Positions 34,598 to 42,446 of a stretch of DNA of 64,000 nt are shown here, in pieces (position 1 is the first letter of the stretch; each line of letters starts with the position of its first letter). This DNA comes from Pelagibius sp028280305. Its GTDB lineage: Bacteria; Pseudomonadota; Alphaproteobacteria; Kiloniellales; Kiloniellaceae. The stretch lies in NCBI RefSeq assembly GCF_965233615.1, contig NZ_OZ247495.1; one strand, 5' to 3'. The notes under the pieces are model-generated. The model had not been told where the DNA came from and ran no database searches. It worked only from the letters and a program-made list of their open reading frames with translations. The translations under genes and the position numbers were made by a program.

Positions 34598-35539
34598 GTG
34601 GCGGATCAGACAAACGGCAAAGTCATCATTACCTGCGCGGTGACCGGATCAATTCACACCCCGAGCATGTCGCCGCATCTGCCGGTGACCCCGTCTGAAA
34701 TCGCCGAGCAGGCAATCATGGCGGCGGAGGCCGGGGCGGCGATCCTGCATCTCCATGCCCGCGAACCGGAAACCGGCCTGCCGACCGCAGACCCCGATGT
34801 CTTCATGGGCTTTCTGCCGCGCATCAAGCAATCAACGGACGCCGTTCTCAACATCACCACCGGCGGCGGCGCCAACATGAGGTTGGATGACCGCCTGGCA
34901 GCGCCTCTGCGCGCCAAGCCCGAGATGTGCTCACTCAACATGGGGTCGATGAATTTCGGCATCTTTCCGCTCGCCAAACGGCACAATAACTGGCAGCACG
35001 ACTGGGAAGAGGGTTTTCTCGAGTCAACGCGAGACTTCGTCTTCAAGAATACCTTTGCCGACATCGAAACCGTTCTCGATAAACTTGGAAACGGGGCCGG
35101 CACCCGGTTTGAGTTCGAGTGTTACGACACCGGCCATCTGCAAACCCTCGCCTACTACCTGGACAAGGGCAGTATCCGTGCGCCGGTGTTCGTACAATTC
35201 GTTCTCGGTGTGCTCGGCGGGATCGATGCTCACCCCGACCAGCTTCTTCATCTGAAGCATACCGCCGACCGTCTGCTCGGGTCCGACTACCGCTTCTCGG
35301 TTCTGGCGGCCGGGCGTCACCAGATGCCGCTTGGCACCATGGGCGTGATCCTCGGCGGAAATGTCAGGGTCGGCCTGGAAGACAGTCTGACCATCGGCCG
35401 CGGCCGGCTTGCAGAGAGCAATGCGGCCCAGGTCTCCAAGATCCGAAGAGTCGTCGAAGAACTGGGCTTTGGAATCGCCACGCCTGACGAAGCGCGCTCA
35501 GCGCTCGCACTCAAAGGGGGAGACCAGGTTGGCTTCTAG
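34598..35539 (+). CDS. BKACE-family beta-keto acid cleavage enzyme (DUF849/Kce-like)
   Basis: 313 residues from GTG, with the BKACE metal motif in ILHLHAREPETGLP (His-x-His with a following Arg/Glu), the GGGANMRLDDRL strand and the C-terminal GNVRVGLEDSLTIGRG block. The family condenses a beta-keto acid with acetyl-CoA to give a new CoA ester and acetoacetate; 3-keto-5-aminohexanoate cleavage enzyme of lysine fermentation is one member. In this operon it probably handles a beta-keto acid made from a transaminated polyamine or amino acid. Substrate not readable. Confidence 0.88.
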   Translation: MADQTNGKVIITCAVTGSIHTPSMSPHLPVTPSEIAEQAIMAAEAGAAILHLHAREPETGLPTADPDVFMGFLPRIKQSTDAVLNITTGGGANMRLDDRLAAPLRAKPEMCSLNMGSMNFGIFPLAKRHNNWQHDWEEGFLESTRDFVFKNTFADIETVLDKLGNGAGTRFEFECYDTGHLQTLAYYLDKGSIRAPVFVQFVLGVLGGIDAHPDQLLHLKHTADRLLGSDYRFSVLAAGRHQMPLGTMGVILGGNVRVGLEDSLTIGRGRLAESNAAQVSKIRRVVEELGFGIATPDEARSALALKGGDQVGF

Positions 35540-36041
35540 TACAAATCCATCAATCGACGCCATTTCGATCCGTCTGGCCGAAGCCAACGATGCGGCGATC
35601 ATTCGTGATCTGCTCGCCGATCTGGTTCGCACCCTGAAGGATGGCGAAACCTGCGGCAGCAGCCTGGAAGACATCCTGCGCCACGGCTTTCGTGATCCGC
35701 CCCGCTTCGAAGCATTGATTGCCGAAGCGGACGGGTCAGCCGTCGGCATGACCCTGTTTTTCTACAATTACTCGACCTGGCGTGGCTGTCTTGGTGTCTA
35801 CGTGCAGGATCTCCACGTCATCGAGGATTTCCGTGGCAGGGGACTTGGCCGCAAGCTGCTCGCTGCAGCAGCGCAGCGGGGCCGCGAGTTCGGCTGCAAC
35901 CACCTGCGGCTTTCAGTTGACCCTGACAACACCCCGGCAGCAGCCTTCTATCGCCATGTCGGCCTGGAAGTACGGAAGGACGAAGCTATCTGCCAGGTTT
36001 CTGAGGCCGCCTTCGAGAGACTGGCCGGAGAAGCGCCGTGA
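35529..36041 (+). CDS. GNAT-family N-acetyltransferase, diamine/polyamine-type
   Basis: I propose TTG 35529 (LASSTNPSIDAISIRLAEAN), preceded by GGGGGAG and overlapping the BKACE stop by 11 bp, giving 170 residues. The GNAT acetyl-CoA motif is VIEDFRGRGLGRKLLAAAA and a diamine-acetyltransferase-like NTPAAAFYRHVGLEV follows. It would N-acetylate an amine, and the downstream gene encodes a deacetylase of acetylated polyamines. The two may form a temporary acetyl protection cycle. The exact start is uncertain. Confidence 0.85.
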   Translation: MASSTNPSIDAISIRLAEANDAAIIRDLLADLVRTLKDGETCGSSLEDILRHGFRDPPRFEALIAEADGSAVGMTLFFYNYSTWRGCLGVYVQDLHVIEDFRGRGLGRKLLAAAAQRGREFGCNHLRLSVDPDNTPAAAFYRHVGLEVRKDEAICQVSEAAFERLAGEAP

Positions 36042-37438
36042 CCGACAATGCTGCTATCCAGAGCTTCTACGCCGCCTCCCCAGCGGTGGACCTGCCCCAT
36101 ATCGAACGGGCCGAAGGCCCCTATCTCTGGGATCGCAGCGGGCGTCGCTATGTCGATGCGGCCAGCGGACCGGTGGTCACCAACATCGGACACGGTAACC
36201 CGCATGTGGTCGAAGCCATCGCCCGGCAGGCCGCCACCTGTACCTTCGCTTCGCGCACCGCCTTTGTCAGCGACGCCAATCAAGCCCTGGGCGAGCGCTT
36301 GGCCAAGCTCTGCGGGCCCGGCCACGACCGCGCCTTTTTCACCTCCGGCGGATCGGAAGCCATAGAAGCAAGCCTGAAGTTCGCCCGCCAGGTCGCCTGG
36401 GTCAGGGGCGAACGGAAGCGCTGGAAGGTGATCTCGCGCAACCCCTCCTACCACGGCTCCACGCTGGGCGCGCTCTCGGTCACCGGTGACGAAGAGATCG
36501 ACGACCTCTTCGGCCCGATGATGCGGCAGATGCCGAAGGTGGCGACCCCCTTCACATATCGGATCCCTGAAGGCTATACGCCGCAGGGCTGGCAGGAAGC
36601 TGCGGCAGCGGACCTTGAACAAACCATCCTGCGCGAAGGTCCGGAGACCTGCCTGGCTTTCATCCTGGAGCCGATTGGCGGCCTCGCGACCGGTGCCCTG
36701 GTTGCTTCGGAGGCCTACTACAACGCCGTTCGAAGGATATGCTCGCGCCACGGCCTGTTGCTGATCTACGACGAAGTGATGAGCGGCGCCGGGCGCAGCG
36801 GCGCCTTTCTTTCAGCGCATCACTGGCGTGACGCGAAACCGGACCTTGTGGTCCTCGCCAAGGGCTTGGGCGCCGGCTACACGCCGCTTGGCGCGATGAT
36901 GGCGCCCCGCGACTTGGTTGAACTGGTGGCTGCAGCCGGCGGCTTCCTGCACGGCCATACTTACGTCGCCAACCCACTGACCTGCGCCACGGGTCTTGCG
37001 GTACTCGATGAAGTGGAACGCCAAAGCCTCATCCAAAACGCGGCCCGTTTGGGCCCCAAGTTGTCGGAGATCCTCAGGCAGATCATGGCGCACTCCCCTA
37101 TCGTCGGTGATGTCCGGGGCCTGGGGCTGCTTATGGCCATCGAAGTCGTCGCGGACCAATGCACCAAGCGGCCTTTCCCGCTGGAAGTGGAGATCACCAA
37201 GCGCATTGCGCGCTTGGCGATGAAGCACGGACTCATCATCTATGCGCGCCGCACCAGTCACGGGAAGTTCGGCGAGTGGGTCATGATCGGCCCACCATTG
37301 AATGCCGACGAAGAGCTCCTCGGCGAGATCGGCAGCAAACTCCAGGCCTGTCTGACCGACTGCGTCGACGAGTTGTTGAACGAAGGTATCCTGACAGGCG
37401 GTATTCAAGCCGGAGCAGAGCTGCGTCACAGCATATGA
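36038..37438 (+). CDS. Class III PLP aminotransferase, polyamine/omega-amino acid type
   Basis: 466 residues from GTG, overlapping the acetyltransferase by GTGA. It shows the class III features: FTSGGSEAIEASLKFARQ, YHGSTLGALS, YDEVMSGAGRSG and the PLP lysine in LAKGLGAGYTPLGAM. Such enzymes transaminate terminal amines of polyamines or omega-amino acids to aldehydes or keto acids. The operon suggests that it acts on a deacetylated polyamine or its product, and the keto product could feed the BKACE enzyme. Confidence 0.9.
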   Translation: MTDNAAIQSFYAASPAVDLPHIERAEGPYLWDRSGRRYVDAASGPVVTNIGHGNPHVVEAIARQAATCTFASRTAFVSDANQALGERLAKLCGPGHDRAFFTSGGSEAIEASLKFARQVAWVRGERKRWKVISRNPSYHGSTLGALSVTGDEEIDDLFGPMMRQMPKVATPFTYRIPEGYTPQGWQEAAAADLEQTILREGPETCLAFILEPIGGLATGALVASEAYYNAVRRICSRHGLLLIYDEVMSGAGRSGAFLSAHHWRDAKPDLVVLAKGLGAGYTPLGAMMAPRDLVELVAAAGGFLHGHTYVANPLTCATGLAVLDEVERQSLIQNAARLGPKLSEILRQIMAHSPIVGDVRGLGLLMAIEVVADQCTKRPFPLEVEITKRIARLAMKHGLIIYARRTSHGKFGEWVMIGPPLNADEELLGEIGSKLQACLTDCVDELLNEGILTGGIQAGAELRHSI

Positions 37439-38475
37439 AGGCCGTCTTCGACCCGCTTCAGAAACGCTACCACGCGCGCCGCTTTGTCTCGAACGGCGCT
37501 TGGCAGCCGAGCCGTGAAACACCCGAGCGTGCCGACATCCTGCTCAGCGCGCTAGAAGACCTGGGCTTTCCTGTAGAAACGCCGCCGGACAGCGGTCAAG
37601 CAGCAATTGAGGCCGTTCACGATCCGCGCTACCTCACCTTTCTGCAGACCATCGTGGCGCGCTGGCAGCGCATCCCCGAGGCGCCGGAGGAAGTGGTGCC
37701 GAACCTCCATCCGGTTTTCCGGCAGGGTGAGACCATCCCCGGCTATCCAGCCTCTGCTGTCGGTCAGGTAGGCTACCATGTCATGGACGGCGCCGCCCCG
37801 ATTACCGGTGACACCTGGATCAGCGCCTATGCCAGCGCACAGTCCGCAATCCATGCCGCCAATCTCGTTCTGCAGGGGGAAGAAGCGGCCTATGCACTCT
37901 GCCGGCCACCCGGTCATCATGCCTCTGCGGACCTGGCCGGCGGCTTTTGCTTTTTGAACAACACAGCCATCGCCGCCGAGCGGCTGCGCAGCGGCTTCGA
38001 ACGCGTTGCGATCCTCGACGTAGACGTGCACCACGGCAACGGCACGCAGCAGATTTTCTACACTCGCGACGACGTTCTTACCGTATCCATCCATGCGGAC
38101 CCTTTACGCTTCTATCCCTTCTTTTGGGGTTACCAAGACGAGGGTGGCGCCAATGCAGGCAGGCGCTTCAACTTCAACATCCCACTCCCACGCGGGACGT
38201 CGGACAAGGATTATCTGCGGGCGCTGGATACCGCACTCGACCGCATCGCCGACTTCGACCCTGACGCCTTGGTTCTGGCGCTCGGGCTGGACGCCCACGA
38301 AGATGATCCCTTTCGCGGTTTGGCGCTGACAACACAGGGGTTCGGCAGAGCTGCCGGGCACATTGCCGCCTTGGAGCACCCGACAGTCATCGTCCAGGAA
38401 GGAGGCTATGTCAGCGACGCGCTGGGTGCCAACCTGCGGTCGGCGCTGGAAGGCTTCATGAAATCTTCAGGCTGA
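37435..38475 (+). CDS. aphA: Acetylpolyamine amidohydrolase (class II histone deacetylase family)
   Basis: 346 residues from ATG 37435, overlapping the aminotransferase stop (ATGA). It has the histone-deacetylase catalytic set: tandem His in RPPGHHASAD, Asp/His Zn ligands in DVDVHHGNGT, and Asp in LGLDAHEDDPF. It removes acetyl groups from acetylated putrescine, cadaverine or spermidine. It is the last intact gene of the operon. The alpha-helical insertion that makes polyamine specificity cannot be judged without a structure. Confidence 0.88.
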   Translation: MKAVFDPLQKRYHARRFVSNGAWQPSRETPERADILLSALEDLGFPVETPPDSGQAAIEAVHDPRYLTFLQTIVARWQRIPEAPEEVVPNLHPVFRQGETIPGYPASAVGQVGYHVMDGAAPITGDTWISAYASAQSAIHAANLVLQGEEAAYALCRPPGHHASADLAGGFCFLNNTAIAAERLRSGFERVAILDVDVHHGNGTQQIFYTRDDVLTVSIHADPLRFYPFFWGYQDEGGANAGRRFNFNIPLPRGTSDKDYLRALDTALDRIADFDPDALVLALGLDAHEDDPFRGLALTTQGFGRAAGHIAALEHPTVIVQEGGYVSDALGANLRSALEGFMKSSG

Positions 38476-38496
38476 CGCGAGAGCGTCCAGCACTGC

Positions 38497-38565
38497 TCAC
38501 CGCTGCCGAAGTCGCAGGTCGGGCCCTGCGAGAAACTGCAGAAGGGTAAGTCCGGCATCCAGGCT
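38497..38565 (-). pseudogene. Decayed 3' fragment of a HEAT-repeat gene (copy of the end of the gene at 40225)
   Basis: On the minus strand, SLDAGLTLLQFLAGPDLRLR plus QR and a stop (TGA at 38497-38499) aligns with SPDAERILLEMLAGPDLELR of the intact HEAT protein. At the DNA level 38501-38560 matches 40259-40318 at 44 of 60 bases without gaps. The fragment ends slightly earlier than the intact gene. Upstream of it no continuous HEAT frame remains and the luxR gene begins 59 bp away. It is a relic of a duplicated or displaced gene end. Confidence 0.6.
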
Positions 38566-38623
38566 CCGGGTTCTTCGCTCTGCCGGCAACGCTGCCGGAC
38601 AGCCGAGGCACCCCGGAAGCACC

Positions 38624-39778
38624 CTAGCGGTAAGCATCAATGGTTGAAACCAACTCCAGCCTGCTGGTAATCCCAAGCTTGGCGTAAATGCGCTTGCGGT
38701 GAGTCTTCACCGTGTTGAGGCTGATGGACAGGGCTGTTGCAATCTCCCGCTCGCTGCGCGCGCTCGCCAACAACCCTGCGACACGCGCCTCGGTTCGCGT
38801 GAGGCTCAGTGCCGACGCCACGATCTCCGAAACGACCGGACGTTGCGAATCCGGATCGTCGATCGTCATCAGTGCTGTCGCCGCGACCGGCGTACGCCAC
38901 AACACGTCGAAGGCAAAGGGCGTCACCTCCGCTACGTATGGCATTGGTGCGGAAGACCTGTGCATTACAACGAAGGTCGGCCCCTTGGGTGCCGTCTTCG
39001 GACCTTCACCGAGCTGAAAGGAAAGTGCGGCACGCAGTTGCCTTTGTGCTTCCGGTCTCTGCGGAACCAGACGGCCGTGGCGGGCGGTCAAGCCATCGCC
39101 AAGAGCGCAGATCGCCTCCGCCTTCGTATTCATCTGGCAGATCCTGGCGTCACGGTCGACGAGAAAGGCCGCACGTCCGTTGCGGCCCAGCGCCTCCAGA
39201 GCGGCAGCCAGTGTTGCGCCCATCTGTGTTACCTGGCGCTGAATGCGAAGGGCTCGGGCGATATGCCCCCCCAGAGCATGAACGAGAGCGAGTTCCTGCT
39301 CGTCGAAAGGGTCAGCCTTGTGGCCCCGGTTTATGACCACCCTGAGCTGGACATCAGCATTGATCCGTGACGTGAAACGACCCAGGTGGAAGCAGTCTAT
39401 ATGCCGGCAGAGAACTTGATAGTATTCGCTGTGGGCGAATTCGACCACATCGCAGACATCATGCATGCGTAGCACCGAAGGTGTTAGCGCGAGCCCGACT
39501 TTTGCGCGGAAAGGGTCAAGGCGGTGATAGTGTGTGTAGTAAAGCTGTTGGCCATCCCAGGCCGACATGCTGGTATGAAAGGTTTCCGGGATCGGGGCAA
39601 CGTTCAAGGGGTCGCAGCGGACCTGCGCCATGTTGTAGCGCTCAACGGCCACAGCGGTACAAGAGGCATCGAATGTGGAAGCCACCCGCCGAAGCGCGTC
39701 ATGCCAATCCAATTCACCCGTCGTTGCGCGATACACATGGTCCAGCGCCCCATCAAAACTTTCAGGATCAAGTGACAC
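38624..39778 (-). CDS. LuxR-type HTH regulator
   Basis: 384 residues from GTG 39778 with GGGAGG about 10 bases upstream. The C-terminal ~60 residues are a GerE/LuxR helix-turn-helix (LTRTEARVAGLLASARSERE, then IATALSISLNTVKTHRKRIY). The N-terminal ~200 residues have no recognised input domain: a GAF/PAS-like part may be present near DQ-ELALVHALGGHIAR. There is no response-regulator receiver. The gene sits between a HEAT fragment and the HEAT-IdrA operon, so its targets may be the iodate reductase or the polyamine genes. This is unresolved. Confidence 0.85.
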   Translation of the reverse strand: MSLDPESFDGALDHVYRATTGELDWHDALRRVASTFDASCTAVAVERYNMAQVRCDPLNVAPIPETFHTSMSAWDGQQLYYTHYHRLDPFRAKVGLALTPSVLRMHDVCDVVEFAHSEYYQVLCRHIDCFHLGRFTSRINADVQLRVVINRGHKADPFDEQELALVHALGGHIARALRIQRQVTQMGATLAAALEALGRNGRAAFLVDRDARICQMNTKAEAICALGDGLTARHGRLVPQRPEAQRQLRAALSFQLGEGPKTAPKGPTFVVMHRSSAPMPYVAEVTPFAFDVLWRTPVAATALMTIDDPDSQRPVVSEIVASALSLTRTEARVAGLLASARSEREIATALSISLNTVKTHRKRIYAKLGITSRLELVSTIDAYR

Positions 39779-40224
39779 GTAGCGGAAGCCTCCCCATTCT
39801 TCGTGAAGCGCAGTCCGCTCACCGCCTCTCGCCCCGATTGAGGGAAAGCTCTGAGATCTCGGTCGTAGACTCTGTTGGATCTTTCAGCGTGCCATCCAGC
39901 ATTCCGCACCCATGCCCATTACACTACTGGGCTTCGATACGACTCTGCCGGAGCACCCAACTGCACCACAACAACCGCTCTACCGACTCTGTCGGACCGC
40001 TCGTTACACGCGAGCTGTTTTGGCGCGCTTTGTATGCAGTTAAATTCAAAAGTCCAGTGTCATGTGTTGATCCTGAACAGATTTCAGCCGCGGACAGGAC
40101 AGAACATGTCCAGAAAATCTCGGCCGATCATTGCAGGGATCGCATGCCTCAAGCAGCCGGACCACAGCCAAAAGAGAGAAGTAGCGCCAACCCTGGGTTG
40201 GTGCGGGAAGACTTGCGAGCGCAC
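39779..40224. other. 446-bp intergenic region between luxR and the HEAT-repeat gene
   Basis: I find no gene here. It must contain the luxR promoter (at its left end) and the terminator of the idr operon (at its right end; see 40184-40204). Base composition is somewhat lower in GC than the neighbours, with AT-rich patches at about 40020-40060, in keeping with non-coding or inserted DNA. It lies between two copies of the HEAT gene 3' end. Confidence 0.6.
40184..40204 (-). terminator. Probable Rho-independent terminator of the idr operon
   Basis: GCGCCAACCC (40184-40193) and GGGTTGGTGC (40195-40204) pair at 9 of 10 positions with a short central loop. On the minus strand the stem is followed by TACTTCTCTCTTTT, an imperfect U-tract. 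It is 20 bp beyond the HEAT gene stop. Confidence 0.5.
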
Positions 40225-42420
40225 TCAGGTTGATGCGAAAGCTTCCAGAACAACCTGCCGCTGGCGAAGTTCCAGATCGGGACCCGCAAGCATTTCCAAA
40301 AGGATTCGTTCGGCATCCGGGCTTTTCTTGCAGGCCTCGGTCAAGCTGTCCTGACGCATGTACAAGGCGCAAACTCCAAGCCCTTCACGCAGGGCCTCGG
40401 GATTTCCGGCGTGACGCAAGCAAGCCATTGCGGCTTTCCGAACCAGGGCGGAATCATCCTGAAAAGCGCCGATAACAATTTCCGGCTTCGAGGAGCCAAC
40501 AGCTTCGAGGGCCGTCGCACGAACCAAGGCGTCCGGGTCGTCGAGAAGCGCTGACAGCAGATCTGCCGCTTTGTCGGACCGGCTGGCAACCGCCCGCGCC
40601 GCATGCCCCCGGATGACCGGATCCGGGTCACCGAGCCCCTTTTCAGCCGCCGCGACCAGAGCCGAAGAAAGCGGCTGTGTCTGGGCCCGCTGAGCCAGCG
40701 CGGCAAAAGCCGCCTCCCGAAGCGGCCCTTCTTTGACGTCAAACAGATTCGCAAGCGCCAACTCAATCGGCTCCCCGGGACAGTCGGCTGCCACCTTGAC
40801 GGCAATCAGCCGCAGGTCGAAGCCGATATCGTCCGGTCCGTCCACAGCGACCCGGCGGCGAGCCTTTCCTCGCTGCTTGGATGCGGGCGACCTTGCCTCC
40901 TCTTCCGAACCATGAGGCCTGGCGGCCAGATGCGGTACTGCGGAAAGCGTCGACTGCGGAAAGTTGCCTTCGACCACGTTGTCCGCAGCGCCGTCGGCCT
41001 CCTCGGTTGGAACGATATCACCCTCACGCGTGATGGTGATACGGCGTCCGCTCCCCTCGCCCTCGGTCTTTGGGGCGCCGAGCGCTGTCTCCTGCGCTTC
41101 AGTCGACTGCGGCAACCGGGTCTCGGGGTCCAGCAGCCGGCCCGACATGGCATCCGCCAGCCCTGTGGCGGCCCGAGCGGCCAGATCAGCATCGTCGCAG
41201 TTTGCCAATCCGGCCAATGAACCAAGGGCGGCAGCCCGAACCTGTCGAACAGGGTCCGTCGCCGCATTGCGCAAAGTGTCGATCACCTTGCTGCCCACGG
41301 TTTTGGCCAAAGCCTGAAGGGCGGCGGCCCTCACCGTCACCGGCCGGTCACCGTCCTCTGCCAAGGAACACAGAAACGGTTCGGCTTCTGCCCCACCAAG
41401 CCGTGGCAGAGCCTCAACCGCAGCCGCCGCCAGCACCGGGCCGGCCGTTTCGGCCCAGGCCTGCACATTGGCAAGCAGATCACCGCCCCGGACGGTTTCA
41501 ACGCCACCTCTCTGGCCGGAAACCATCGCCGACAGCGCAATTGCCCTGGCTTCTTCGTCTTCATCGCCGAGTGCGCTGCGCGCGATGTCGATGCGCCGCG
41601 GCGCCAGGGCCCGCAGCGTTGCCCGCCGCACCCCTGCATCCGGATCTCTCAAAGCCAGACGGGCCACCGAAGCGCTGTCCGGGTCGAGGCAATCGATGGC
41701 CAGACAGCGCACCTCCGGACTGGCGTCTTCAATCAGTACATTCTCAAGCGGCGCCAGGGCGCCGTCGACAGCTTTTGAAAGTGCCGCAAAAGCACGCTGG
41801 CGCACCTTTGCATTGCGGTCGCGCAACAGGCCGAATAGTGCCGCGACGCCGCCTTCGGGAATCTTCGAAAGGGCACCGAAAACTTCCGGGTCCAGTTCCT
41901 GTCCCATCTCGTCCGAGCGCGCCTCCAAAAGCGTGTCGATCGCCTCGCCAACCCCCATGTCGCCCAGGGCCCGGATCACCGCCAGTTGCACGTCGAGCCA
42001 GTCGTCCCACATGCCGGCCTCGTCTTCCCAGGCGACATCATGACTGCAGCGGTCCTTGGCAAGAGCGCAGAACAGGGGCACGGAGGCACTGTCGGCCAGC
42101 CGGCCCAGCGCCTCCACCGCAAAGACCTTTACCTCCTTCACCGGATCGCCCATAAGCGAGCGCCGGATCGCCTGGGCATCCTGCGGACGGGCACAAGCAA
42201 CCAGTGCCGCCATGGCATCGACCCGGAGATCCGGATCTTCGTCCATCAGCGCTTCGACCAAGGCCGGCGCCGCCCTTGCGTCTGCCGTAGCACCCAGCGC
42301 CCGCGCCGCCGCACACCGCAGGAGCTCGTCATCATCGCGCAGATAAGGCGAGACTGCGGCGACGCGGTCCGGCGGTGAGCCGGCAAAGCCGCCGGGCGGC
42401 AGGTCTGCGGCATTCATCAT
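40225..42420 (-). CDS. HEAT-repeat protein encoded in the iodate reductase operon
   Basis: 731 residues made of roughly 15 HEAT/PBS-lyase-like helical repeats, for example LLRCAAARALGATADARAAP, VKVFAVEALGRLADSASVPL and VRAAALGSLAGLANCDDADL. A low-complexity acidic linker (residues about 450-520) splits two repeat arrays. There is no signal peptide and no catalytic motif, so it is probably a cytoplasmic scaffold or assembly factor. The start lies 26 bp after idrA with a GGAGGAG site, indicating co-transcription. HEAT proteins can act as molybdoenzyme or cofactor chaperones, but no function is established here. Confidence 0.85.
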   Translation of the reverse strand: MMNAADLPPGGFAGSPPDRVAAVSPYLRDDDELLRCAAARALGATADARAAPALVEALMDEDPDLRVDAMAALVACARPQDAQAIRRSLMGDPVKEVKVFAVEALGRLADSASVPLFCALAKDRCSHDVAWEDEAGMWDDWLDVQLAVIRALGDMGVGEAIDTLLEARSDEMGQELDPEVFGALSKIPEGGVAALFGLLRDRNAKVRQRAFAALSKAVDGALAPLENVLIEDASPEVRCLAIDCLDPDSASVARLALRDPDAGVRRATLRALAPRRIDIARSALGDEDEEARAIALSAMVSGQRGGVETVRGGDLLANVQAWAETAGPVLAAAAVEALPRLGGAEAEPFLCSLAEDGDRPVTVRAAALQALAKTVGSKVIDTLRNAATDPVRQVRAAALGSLAGLANCDDADLAARAATGLADAMSGRLLDPETRLPQSTEAQETALGAPKTEGEGSGRRITITREGDIVPTEEADGAADNVVEGNFPQSTLSAVPHLAARPHGSEEEARSPASKQRGKARRRVAVDGPDDIGFDLRLIAVKVAADCPGEPIELALANLFDVKEGPLREAAFAALAQRAQTQPLSSALVAAAEKGLGDPDPVIRGHAARAVASRSDKAADLLSALLDDPDALVRATALEAVGSSKPEIVIGAFQDDSALVRKAAMACLRHAGNPEALREGLGVCALYMRQDSLTEACKKSPDAERILLEMLAGPDLELRQRQVVLEAFAST

Positions 42421-42446
42421 GGCGGTGCTCCTCCTGCCCCTGCCCC

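Noticed and set aside
39481..40233. Open frames in the 39.8-40.2 kb gap
   Set aside because: They run through the antisense of luxR and non-coding DNA without conserved domains or ribosome sites.
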